A DNA stretch of 42,454 nucleotides from Frankiaceae bacterium (GTDB lineage Bacteria > Actinomycetota > Actinomycetes > JAFAQI01), in contig JAVEEG010000233.1 in the NCBI GenBank assembly GCA_030840585.1, forward strand, positions 1-42,454, in the 5' to 3' direction. The notes beneath the pieces were generated by a model that was given only the letters and a program-made list of their open reading frames with translations, did not search any database and was not told the DNA's origin. The first letter of the stretch is position 1. Every line of letters begins with the position of its first letter. Both the position numbers and the translations under genes were made by a program. This document shows, piece by piece, positions 35,562-41,945 of the stretch.

Positions 35562-36274
35562 TCGTCCTCCAATGCGAAGCGTACGCGTCGTGCCACCACA
35601 TCGGTGGCTAGATCGGCGAGCGAACAGCCGTCGGCGAAGGCCCGTGCGCGCAGCATGAGGAACGCCTGGTCGATCGTCACCCCGGCCTGAGCCATCACGA
35701 TGCCGGTCGCCTGATGCACTTGCATCTGGTAGGACGCCCGCGACCGCTCGTCGTCGGCGAAGGCGCCCGTTCCATCCGTGTCGAGGTAGAGCAAGGCCAG
35801 CGCCGCCGCATCGGCGGCCAACAGCGCGGCCTGTAGCTCCGTTGCACCGAGTTCGCCGGGCCGGTCACGGTAGAGGTCGATTACACCGACACTGATCGCG
35901 CCCACCCGAAGCGGTAACGCGAACACTGCCCGCACGCCGGCCCCGGCGGCGGCGGACATGAACTCTGGCCATCTCTCGACGGTGACGTCGTCAGCGTCGT
36001 CGAGGTCCGGGAGCAAGACCGGAGCGCCACTTGACGCCGCGTCGATGCAGGGTCCCTCCCCCAGCGTCAACTGAAGATCCTCGATCTTTGCCGACACCGC
36101 ATCCGTCGCGCAGACCACCCCACGGTGCCCATCCGCCGTCACCATCGCGATCCCGGCGCCGGTCACCGACGACGTCGTCACGCAGAGCTCGCAGATGCGC
36201 AACGGTTGGGCAGCACGCTCTGGCCCCGACGCGGCGAGGAGGCGAGCCCAACGCTCTCGCTCGTCATCCATCAC
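35558..36274 (-). CDS. GAF-ANTAR regulator (first of a pair)
   Basis: 238 residues. GAF about 25-170 (GAGIAMVTADGHRGVVCATD, LGEGPCIDAASSG) and ANTAR about 180-232 with MQVHQATGIVMAQAGVTIDQ and FLMLRARAFADG, the usual helical RNA-binding module. Two Met codons open the frame (36274 and 36271); either could be used. It probably starts the two-gene operon; 131 bases separate it from the small gene upstream. Confidence 0.88.
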   Translation of the reverse strand: MMDDERERWARLLAASGPERAAQPLRICELCVTTSSVTGAGIAMVTADGHRGVVCATDAVSAKIEDLQLTLGEGPCIDAASSGAPVLLPDLDDADDVTVERWPEFMSAAAGAGVRAVFALPLRVGAISVGVIDLYRDRPGELGATELQAALLAADAAALALLYLDTDGTGAFADDERSRASYQMQVHQATGIVMAQAGVTIDQAFLMLRARAFADGCSLADLATDVVARRVRFALEDE

Positions 36275-36405
36275 GGGAACTGGGCTCGAATCTCTGGCAA
36301 TCGCCGGCCCGCTGGCCTGACCGGTGTCGGCCTCGCAACGTGGGATCGCGCCCGCCGGCGCCGTAGGTCATGGCGGCGAATCAGCCATCGGTGCGGGGCA
36401 CGGAT

Positions 36406-36717
36406 TCAAGACCCGCGAACGACGCGGTGCACGTCGACGACGTCCATCGGGGCGCCGCTCGGCCCGCCTGGCGGGCTCATGTTGTTGCGCTCGGCGACCT
36501 TCGCCATAGCGGGAGCCAGCCGCTCCTGCGCAAATGCGCGGTAGTCGGGCTCGCTCTCCCACACGTCGAAGATGTGAACCTTGTCGTCCTCGGCGTAATG
36601 GGTGTGCACGATGAGTCCCTTGGGCGGATTCGTCTCAACGTTCATCTCTTCCGCGACTGCGTCGAGCATGTCCAGGGTGATGCCGTCCGGCAGTGTTTGC
36701 TTGACGATGGTTGTCAT
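36406..36717 (-). CDS. Small dimeric alpha/beta-barrel-type protein
   Basis: 103 residues from the ATG at 36717, which has AAGGGA upstream; the longer frame to 36921 is not protein-like. The sequence has the pattern GLIVHTHYAEDDKVHIFDVW, then E-x-x-Y-x-x-F, then a helix RLAPAMAKVAER. This is the layout of small ferredoxin-like barrels (antibiotic-biosynthesis-monooxygenase or DUF1330-like). No catalytic role can be assigned. A 20-base tandem repeat lies 73-112 bases upstream. Confidence 0.65.
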   Translation of the reverse strand: MTTIVKQTLPDGITLDMLDAVAEEMNVETNPPKGLIVHTHYAEDDKVHIFDVWESEPDYRAFAQERLAPAMAKVAERNNMSPPGGPSGAPMDVVDVHRVVRGS

Positions 36718-36789
36718 TCGAGTTCCCTTCCGGGAGTCGCGGTGCGGGTCGGTGCGGGCGTCATCCGGTCGCAGATCGCCGGAGCCGTG

Positions 36790-36829
36790 ATCGGCGTTGC
36801 CACGAATACATCGGCGTTGCCACAAAGAC
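36790..36829 (-). repeat. Two tandem 20-base repeats upstream of the barrel-protein gene
   Basis: 36790-36809 and 36810-36829 differ at 2 of 20 bases; both begin ATCGGCGTTGCCAC (plus sense). Placed 73-112 bases before the start codon at 36717, they could be a doubled operator or a chance duplication. The rest of 36718-37231 shows nothing gene-like. Confidence 0.5.
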
Positions 36830-37231
36830 GGGGTGGCTGCCGCGAAGAGTGCACTCGACGCTCCGTCCCTGGAGGTCAAACCGCGCGGCCGGCCGCCATC
36901 GAAGTACGACGGGGCTACCAAGGGACCGGAGCAACTTGTCCGTGCTCGCGCACGTTAGCACCACAGCTCAGTGCCGTCGATGCCGCGCTGCTGCCCTCGG
37001 TCCGGTCGTCGTAGCGACCGCATCCTCGTACTAGGCGCTATCCGCGGCGCGGATTCCGTGCGAGACTGAACTCTCAAGCGGGCTTGGCTTTGTCCGGACC
37101 TCGTGCTCCCTGCCGCTCCATTTCTCGGCGAAGGCGGCGAGCACTATCACCGGTCACAAGCGTTTCCGACAAGTCACCGGACGGCGCGCTTCGGCACGTG
37201 TAGGCGCTCGCTCCTTCGTGACCGCACGTCA

Positions 37232-37366
37232 ATGATCCTGTTGTCGATTCTGTTGCTGCCGCTCGGAATTTCCGTGCTGGTCACAGTCACCGCGTGGGCC
37301 GAGCGAATGTTGGATCGGCCGGCCCGCAAGCGCTCGACTCTCTCGACGTTGTCGCGCGATGACTAG
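37232..37366 (+). CDS. 44-residue single-span membrane protein
   Basis: Starts MILLSILLLPLGISVLVTVT: one strongly hydrophobic helix, then AWAERMLDRPARKR and a Ser-rich tail. The open frame reaches back to 37103, but that part has no hydrophobic or protein-like pattern and the ATG at 37232 gives a clean membrane start. Its stop overlaps the next gene by 8 bases. No family recognised. Confidence 0.5.
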   Translation: MILLSILLLPLGISVLVTVTAWAERMLDRPARKRSTLSTLSRDD

Positions 37367-37622
37367 CCCCGCCCTAGGTCGGGTTCGACGATGCTGCCCG
37401 GCGCATGGAGATTGGCCCAGTCTGGCGCGGCATCTCGTTGCCGACTTCCATGACGTCCCGACCGGGACGGTCGTCGCCGAGTTGCAGGACGCGCACGACG
37501 GCGCCGGGTTCTTCCGTCTCGAGCTCGCCGACGCACTCGACTGCGCCGAGCTCATCGTGCGCTACCGCATCCGGTCCGCGACCAGCCGCAGGCATCGGGT
37601 CACGGAGCCGTCAAGCACGTGA
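37359..37622 (+). CDS. Small hypothetical protein (helical, acidic)
   Basis: 87 residues. After about 20 residues it reads SLARHLVADFHDVPTGTVVA, then a helix and LELADALDCAELIVRYRI, a soluble three-helix pattern familiar from small actinobacterial proteins of unknown function. High G+C at third positions supports coding. Coupled by an 8-base overlap to the membrane mini-protein upstream. An ATG start at 37359 is assumed. Confidence 0.55.
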   Translation: MTSPALGRVRRCCPAHGDWPSLARHLVADFHDVPTGTVVAELQDAHDGAGFFRLELADALDCAELIVRYRIRSATSRRHRVTEPSST

Positions 37623-37747
37623 GGTGGCGCTATCCCGCGATCGGCGTACAGTCGCGACAACGGCACAGCTGTTCCAGACCCTGACATCCGGTTCCGCCGA
37701 ACCGCCGAGAGCGCGCGTGCGTCTCGGTACCAGGGATGGAGCGCACC

Positions 37748-38017
37748 ATGGGTATCGCCTTCAGTTTGTTGATCGCCGCGGCCGGCGCGATCATGCGATT
37801 CGCTGTCACTGTTCATGGACACGGGTTCAACGTGCACACGACCGGCCTGATCCTGATGATCGTCGGCGCCGTCGGCGTGCTGTTGTCGATCATGTTCTGG
37901 GCAAGTTGGGGCGGCTTCGGACGGCGCGCCGCGGGCGGCGACGGGTCCGTGGCCGTCACCGTGAGTGGCGATCGCCCGGTCGCTCGCGAGCGCGACGTCG
38001 AGGACACGCGCCGGTAG
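37748..38017 (+). CDS. DUF6458-family membrane protein
   Basis: 89 residues from the ATG at 37748, which has GGAG six bases before it; an upstream in-frame ATG (37736) lacks a site. MGIAFSLLIAAAGAIMRFAV starts helix one, HTTGLILMIVGAVGVLLSIMF is helix two, joined by a short loop with HGHGFNVH. This matches the DUF6458 actinobacterial family (two membrane helices, G-F-N-x-H-x-x-G-x-I-L-M). The tail is polar with Asp/Arg. Function unknown. Confidence 0.85.
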   Translation: MGIAFSLLIAAAGAIMRFAVTVHGHGFNVHTTGLILMIVGAVGVLLSIMFWASWGGFGRRAAGGDGSVAVTVSGDRPVARERDVEDTRR

Positions 38018-38138
38018 CCGACCGGCGCGCAACGGCCTCAATCGTTCGCGGTCGCGGTGTACGCGTAACCAGCGCGCCGCCACGTCGCGGCGCCGACGAT
38101 GGGCTCGTGGGTCCGCGCCAGTGCGGCTGACAAATTCC

Positions 38139-38174
38139 GCTCCGGCTACGTGCGGGTGCGGCGCGAGCCGGAGC
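38139..38174 (-). terminator. 9-bp inverted repeat at the end of the RbpA-like gene
   Basis: Arms 38139-38147 and 38166-38174 (GCTCCGGCT / AGCCGGAGC in plus sense) enclose 18 bases and include the stop codon of the RbpA-like gene. No T run follows. Between convergent genes (the DUF6458 gene ends at 38017), so it may help end transcription or be chance. Confidence 0.35.
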
Positions 38175-38538
38175 GACGCGGCCCGGCGCCGGCTCGCGGA
38201 TAGTCGCCCGTGCGCATTGCCGCCAGTGCATCGGCCAGGATGAGTTGGCCATCCGCCTCGGTCCGCCGCATCATCAGGAATTCGTACGGCGTGCGCGGAC
38301 AGAACTTCGGCGCTAACGCGGTCGGGGCGGTGCCCCGCTCCAGCGCGGATGGCCCGCTGCAAACCCGGCATTGCCACTCGTTCGGCGGGTCGACGTCGGC
38401 GGCGAACGCTGCCGACGTCCGGTGATCCTCGGCGCACCAATAGTCGGAGACGCGACGTGCCGCGAGCGGACCGCCGCGATCCACCTGGGTGGTCGGGCTG
38501 ACCAAGCGGGCGCCGCGGACGCCGGAGCGCCGCTTCAT
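38146..38538 (-). CDS. RbpA-like RNA polymerase-binding protein
   Basis: 130 residues from the ATG at 38538 with GGCGGGG upstream. Zinc ligands C35, H39, C57 and C60 sit in YWCAEDHRTSAAFAADVDPP and EWQCRVCSG, and the C-terminal half has RTPYEFLMMRRTEADGQLIL, matching the sigma-interacting domain of RbpA (RSDADGEAILAEAL in the classical form). RbpA stabilises sigma-A/sigma-B holoenzyme in Actinobacteria. The basic linker and N-terminus differ from the housekeeping type (an extra Cys at 80, Arg-rich tail), so this could be a second, stress-related copy; that cannot be tested from one window. Confidence 0.85.
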   Translation of the reverse strand: MKRRSGVRGARLVSPTTQVDRGGPLAARRVSDYWCAEDHRTSAAFAADVDPPNEWQCRVCSGPSALERGTAPTALAPKFCPRTPYEFLMMRRTEADGQLILADALAAMRTGDYPRAGAGPRRSGSRRTRT

Positions 38539-38634
38539 CCGATGCCCCGCCGGGCGAAGGCATACCCGTGTGCGCGCGCCGATGTCGCGCGCGCCGACGC
38601 CGAGCGGATCGGCCGCGACGCCGGCGCGGCCACG

Positions 38635-38835
38635 TCAGACCGGACGTACGTTGGTCGCCTGCGGACCCTTTTGGCCCTGCGTCACCTCGAACTCGACCCG
38701 TTGGTTGTCGCTGAGGCTGCGGTATCCCTCAGTGGCGATCGACGAGTGATGCACGAACACATCGGCGCCGCCGTCCTGCTCGATGAAGCCGAAGCCCTTT
38801 TCCGCGTTGAACCACTTGACCGTGCCTTGCGTCAT
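38635..38835 (-). CDS. Cold-shock domain protein
   Basis: 66 residues: [20 protein letters not shown] holds RNP1 (KGFGFI), VFVHHS is RNP2, and the end is [16 protein letters not shown]. Single-stranded nucleic-acid chaperone. The ATG at 38835 has GGAGG upstream. The leader up to the divergent folE promoter is at least 150 bases and carries a terminator-like hairpin, as if the gene were regulated after transcription starts. Confidence 0.94.
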   Translation of the reverse strand: MTQGTVKWFNAEKGFGFIEQDGGADVFVHHSSIATEGYRSLSDNQRVEFEVTQGQKGPQATNVRPV

Positions 38836-38920
38836 GTCGCGAGCCCTCCGGAGATCCTGATCCGCACGTTGCGGACCTGTGTCACGCGGAGCGCGCCTAC
38901 CGGCGACGGTCATCGCGGAA

Positions 38921-38956
38921 AGCAAAAGCGCCCGCTGTCGACATCCCGCGGGCGCT
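38921..38956 (-). terminator. Terminator-like hairpin in the cspA-type leader
   Basis: On the minus strand, a perfect 9-bp G/C stem (38948-38956 with 38927-38935) and 12-base loop is followed directly by TTTGCTTT. It lies 92-121 bases before the cold-shock gene start. Upstream on this strand there is only the divergent folE gene, so there is no other transcript for it to end; an attenuator or a temperature-responsive leader is the simple reading. Confidence 0.6.
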
Positions 38957-39037
38957 GGTAAACGTTCGAGAAATGCAAACTGCAACAACGATCAACGTAA
39001 CACGCGGACGGCGGCGCGACCAGAGGCGTCGTGGCGG

Positions 39038-39065
39038 TTGACATCTGCGGCCCGCTCTCTAAAAC
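39038..39065 (+). promoter_or_regulatory. Sigma-A-type promoter of folE
   Basis: A perfect -35 TTGACA at 39038-39043 and a -10 TAAAAC at 39060-39065 with 16 bases between. The -10 lies in the left arm of the inverted repeat described next. Transcription would begin about 30 bases before the folE ATG. Confidence 0.6.
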
Positions 39066-39088
39066 TAGCTGTAGTTGGTTTTAGAGAG
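39055..39088 (+). promoter_or_regulatory. 11-bp perfect inverted repeat, probable operator of folE
   Basis: CTCTCTAAAAC (39055-39065) and GTTTTAGAGAG (39078-39088) are exact reverse complements around a 12-base centre, an A+T-rich island in high-GC DNA. It covers the -10 and the transcription start region, ending 12 bases before the ATG. A dimeric repressor of the MarR or TetR kind would fit the geometry; no such gene is adjacent. Confidence 0.65.
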
Positions 39089-39100
39089 AGGGGACGACAC

Positions 39101-39739
39101 ATGATGCGACCGCCCGCCAATGCGCCTGACGTCACCGACGGCGCGCTGGCGTTGCTGCCCAACGCACCGTCCACCGCGGGCATCGACGTCGACGCCGCCG
39201 AACGGGCCGCCGCCGATTTGCTCCGCGCGCTCGGCATGGATCTCCGCGACCCGTCGCTCGCGGCCACCCCAGGACGCATCGCCCGCGCGTACACCGAACT
39301 ACTGACGCCGCGCGAGTTCAACCTCACGACCTTCCCGAACGACGAGGGGTACGACGAGCTCGTGCTCGCCCGCGGGATCCCGTTCACCTCGATCTGCGAG
39401 CACCACCTGCTGCCGTTCACCGGCATCGCCGCGGTCGGCTACCTGCCGGACCACCGGATCATCGGGCTGAGCAAGCTCGCCCGGGTGGTCGAGTTGTTCG
39501 CCCGGCGCCCGCAGGTGCAGGAACGGATGACAAAGCAGATCGCCGGCTGGCTCGACAGCCACCTGCGCCCGCGTGGCGTCGGCGTGGTCCTGCACGCCGA
39601 ACACAGCTGCATGACGATGCGCGGCGTTGAGGCCCGTGGCTCGACCACGGTCACCAGCACGCTGCTCGGGATCCTGCGTACGGATCCGAGAACCCGGGCG
39701 GAGTTCGTCGCGCTCACCCAGCACGGGCGGGCGAGCTAG
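39101..39739 (+). CDS. folE: GTP cyclohydrolase I
   Basis: Converts GTP to 7,8-dihydroneopterin triphosphate, the entry to folate, biopterin-type or queuosine precursors. 212 residues; zinc ligands in FTSICEHHLLPF and HSCMTMRGVE, GTP-binding IIGLSKLARVVELFARRPQV. Two Met codons open the frame; 39101 has GAGGGGA at good distance. The gene stands alone, away from folP/folB/folK, next to cold-shock and RbpA genes and under its own operator, so it may be a second, conditionally expressed copy. Confidence 0.95.
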   Translation: MMRPPANAPDVTDGALALLPNAPSTAGIDVDAAERAAADLLRALGMDLRDPSLAATPGRIARAYTELLTPREFNLTTFPNDEGYDELVLARGIPFTSICEHHLLPFTGIAAVGYLPDHRIIGLSKLARVVELFARRPQVQERMTKQIAGWLDSHLRPRGVGVVLHAEHSCMTMRGVEARGSTTVTSTLLGILRTDPRTRAEFVALTQHGRAS

Positions 39740-39748
39740 CAGGATCGG

Positions 39749-39874
39749 CGAAACGCCGCCTGCTCCGACACCGTGCGCAAACAGCGGCGTTTTCGGCCCG
39801 GCAAGTCGGACGTTCGCGCACGGTGTTCTGATGCTCGCGCGTGATCATGGCGTTGTCGCCCACCTTTGGGCGAC
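39749..39874. repeat. Interleaved and simple inverted repeats after folE
   Basis: Two inverted pairs interlock in the order A-B-A'-B': AAACGCCGC (39751-39759) with GCGGCGTTT (39784-39792), and ACACCGTGCGC (39768-39778) with GCGCACGGTGT (39816-39826); a third pair TCCGAC/GTCGGA (39764-39769, 39805-39810) supports B. A separate 8-bp hairpin follows (39855-39862 with 39867-39874, loop CCTT). Probably a two-way terminator between convergent genes; the A-B-A'-B' order could also fold as a pseudoknot. Confidence 0.5.
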
Positions 39875-39894
39875 GGAACCTTTCGTCGAGCGTT

Positions 39895-40218
39895 TTAGCC
39901 GACCGCCCGCTCCAACTCGGCCTTGCTCATTTTCGACCGGCCCTCGATCCCCTTGCGCCGGGCCTCGTTGTAGAGCTGGGCCTTCGTCCGGCCGCCGGCG
40001 CCGCTGTGCGAGCGAAGCCCACCGCGCCGGCCGGACGAGATGTCCTGCACGGACGTCCGGCTGGCCTGCTTCGCCTCGCCGTGGCGGGCCCGTTCCTTAT
40101 TGACCGTACGGACGGCGATCTCCTCGGCCTTCTTCTCACTCCGACCTCGATCGAGGAGGCCTTCCTTGATGTGTTCGTACTGCCGTTCGCGCTTATTCGA
40201 CCACGCGGCCTGCGGCAT
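39895..40218 (-). CDS. Rho-N-like small basic protein ('plasmid stabilization' family)
   Basis: 107 residues, strongly charged. N-terminal WSNKRERQYEHIKEGL, central GRRGGLRSHSGAGGRTKAQL and a C-terminal SAP/Rho-N-like helix pair (LYNEARRKGIEGRSKMSKAE). Highly similar short proteins occur across Actinobacteria under the name plasmid stabilization protein, though no toxin or partition role is shown (recollection). The ATG at 40218 is the first. Likely nucleic-acid-binding; probably stress related in view of its neighbours. Confidence 0.7.
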   Translation of the reverse strand: MPQAAWSNKRERQYEHIKEGLLDRGRSEKKAEEIAVRTVNKERARHGEAKQASRTSVQDISSGRRGGLRSHSGAGGRTKAQLYNEARRKGIEGRSKMSKAELERAVG

Positions 40219-40302
40219 GAGCCCTCCTCGACAGCGACGTCCTCTTCCCGGGGATCGCTACCCCCCGGGGTACCGCGGCAACGCGAGCGCAACATTTCGT
40301 CG

Positions 40303-40402
40303 CCGTTTGACCGGATTCTTTTGTTCACAAGCCATAACAAATCGTCTATCTTTCCGTTACGCCCAGTGACCGTCCTGAACACCGCGGTCGGAGGTGATCG
40401 TC
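40303..40402 (+). promoter_or_regulatory. A+T-rich upstream region of the EAL gene
   Basis: About 50 bases (40305-40355) are clearly richer in A+T than the surroundings, with TTGACC at 40307-40312 and TTGTTC at 40321-40326 as possible -35 elements, the latter 18 bases from TCTATC (40345-40350). A clear ribosome site GGAGG (40390-40394) follows. The exact promoter cannot be fixed. Confidence 0.35.
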
Positions 40403-41422
40403 GTGTCGCGTCCGGAGACTTCCGCGCGCGCCAACGCGCCACGAGCAGTGCTGCCGCAGCGCCAGCTACGCGCCGCGCTCAAGGCAGCCGAACTCGTGCT
40501 GCACTACCAGCCCGTCGTCAGCCCGCGCACCGGCCGGGTTCGCGGGGTCGAGGCGCTGCTGCGCTGGCAGCACCAGCCCGATCTCCTGCTGATGCCGGAC
40601 GACTTCCTGCCGGCGGTGACGCACACACCGGTGATGCACGACCTCACCACCTGGGTCATCGGTGAAGCCTGCGCGCAGATCGCGCGGTGGGATCTCGGCA
40701 CCATGTCGGTGAATGTCGCGGCCGGCGACATCGTCCGGCCGAGCCTCGTCACCGACATCGACGCGGCGCTGACCGCGCACGGTCTGGAACCGCAACGGTT
40801 GGTCGTCGAGTTGACCGAGCATGCCGCCGTACAGGGCATGAGTGCCGCGGCCAAGGTGCTGCACGACCTGCGCCAGCTCGGCGTCGGCGTCTCGCTGGAC
40901 GACTTCGGCACCGGCTACTCATCACTGCTCTACCTGCGCGACCTGCCGGTCACCGAGGTCAAGATCGACCGGGTGTTCGTCAGCGGGGTCGACCAGCACG
41001 ACGACGACGCGGCCATCGTGCACAGCGTGGTGCAACTCGCGCATTCGGTCGGCCTCAGCGTCGTCGCCGAGGGCGTGGAGCGTACGACGCAAGCGAGGTT
41101 TCTCGCCGATATCGGATGTGACTACGTGCAGGGTTTCCTGTACGCGCCGCCAACTCCCCCGACCGAAGTACCACGGCGGATCGACCAGGCGTTGCTCACC
41201 GACGCATCCGCCGCCGGGTCGCCGCGCCGGCGGCCGCGCAATCGCGGCAGCCGGCTTACGACGACGTCGCCGACGACGACAAACCGCATCCGCGAGATGG
41301 CGAGGGAAGGCGCGTCGTTGCACACGATCGCGGCCGCGCTGAACCACGACGGTCTGCTCACCGACGCAGGCACCAGATGGTCCGCGCCGACGGTCGCGCG
41401 GGTGCTGTCAACCGACTTGTAA
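40403..41422 (+). CDS. EAL-domain protein with C-terminal HTH-like module
   Basis: Probable c-di-GMP phosphodiesterase, 339 residues. The GTG at 40403 is preferred over one at 40394 because GGAGG sits eight bases before it. EAL domain about 20-265 with every key residue: EAL (50-52), MSVNVAAGD, VVELTEH, LDDFGTGYSS (165-174), VKIDR, VAEGVE and YVQGFL. No sensor domain precedes it. An Arg/Ser/Thr-rich linker (about 270-293) joins a 45-residue tail: RIREMAREGASLHTIAAALN, then RWSAPTVARVL. The tail is more than half identical to that of the composite protein at 25488 and resembles the end of serine-recombinase DNA-binding domains. Converges with the VOC gene (15-base overlap). Confidence 0.9.
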   Translation: MSRPETSARANAPRAVLPQRQLRAALKAAELVLHYQPVVSPRTGRVRGVEALLRWQHQPDLLLMPDDFLPAVTHTPVMHDLTTWVIGEACAQIARWDLGTMSVNVAAGDIVRPSLVTDIDAALTAHGLEPQRLVVELTEHAAVQGMSAAAKVLHDLRQLGVGVSLDDFGTGYSSLLYLRDLPVTEVKIDRVFVSGVDQHDDDAAIVHSVVQLAHSVGLSVVAEGVERTTQARFLADIGCDYVQGFLYAPPTPPTEVPRRIDQALLTDASAAGSPRRRPRNRGSRLTTTSPTTTNRIREMAREGASLHTIAAALNHDGLLTDAGTRWSAPTVARVLSTDL

Positions 41423-41935
41423 CGCGTGCGAGATACCGACCCCGCCCCGAGTGTCGGCACCGTAGGTCGCGATCTCGCGGTCGATGTCGAGCGGCCGGAT
41501 CCGCGTGCGGCCGGCGCGTACCTCGTCAGTGATCCGATCGGCGGGGACCAGCCACGACACCTCGAACTCGATGCCGTCCGGGTCGACGGCGTACAGCGCC
41601 TTGGTCGTCGAGTGATCGGACGCACCGGCGAGTGCGCCGGCCTCAGAAAGCTTGGCCGCGATGCGCTGCAGATCGGCGAGCGTCTCGACCTCCCACGCCA
41701 GGTGGTAGAGCCCGACGGTCTGCCGGCCGGCCTGCGACGGGCCGGCGGCCGCACCGATCTCGAACAAGCCGAGGTCGTGGTCGTTGCTCGATCCTTCGGC
41801 TTGCAGGAACGCCGCGCCCTTGAGCTCGGCCATGTCCTCGAGCGGCCGGAAGCCAAGAACGTCTCGGTAGAACTCGACGCTACGGCGGACATCGCGCACG
41901 TAGAGCACTGCGTGGTTCAGGCGGTGTACGGCCAT
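41408..41935 (-). CDS. VOC-fold (glyoxalase/extradiol dioxygenase-like) protein
   Basis: 175 residues from the ATG at 41935 with GAGGAGG six to seven bases upstream; the longer frame to 42370 runs through the nitroreductase gene. Two beta-alpha-beta-beta-beta units: HAVLYVRDVRRSVEFYRDVL (metal H8), then LYHLAWEVETLADLQ (H78) and DPDGIEFEVSW (E123 or E125). The ligand set H-H-E is that of type I extradiol dioxygenases and related lyases; substrate unknown. Downstream of the nitroreductase gene by 10 bases, hence probably one operon. Confidence 0.88.
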   Translation of the reverse strand: MAVHRLNHAVLYVRDVRRSVEFYRDVLGFRPLEDMAELKGAAFLQAEGSSNDHDLGLFEIGAAAGPSQAGRQTVGLYHLAWEVETLADLQRIAAKLSEAGALAGASDHSTTKALYAVDPDGIEFEVSWLVPADRITDEVRAGRTRIRPLDIDREIATYGADTRGGVGISHALQVG

Positions 41936-41945
41936 GACGGCCTCC

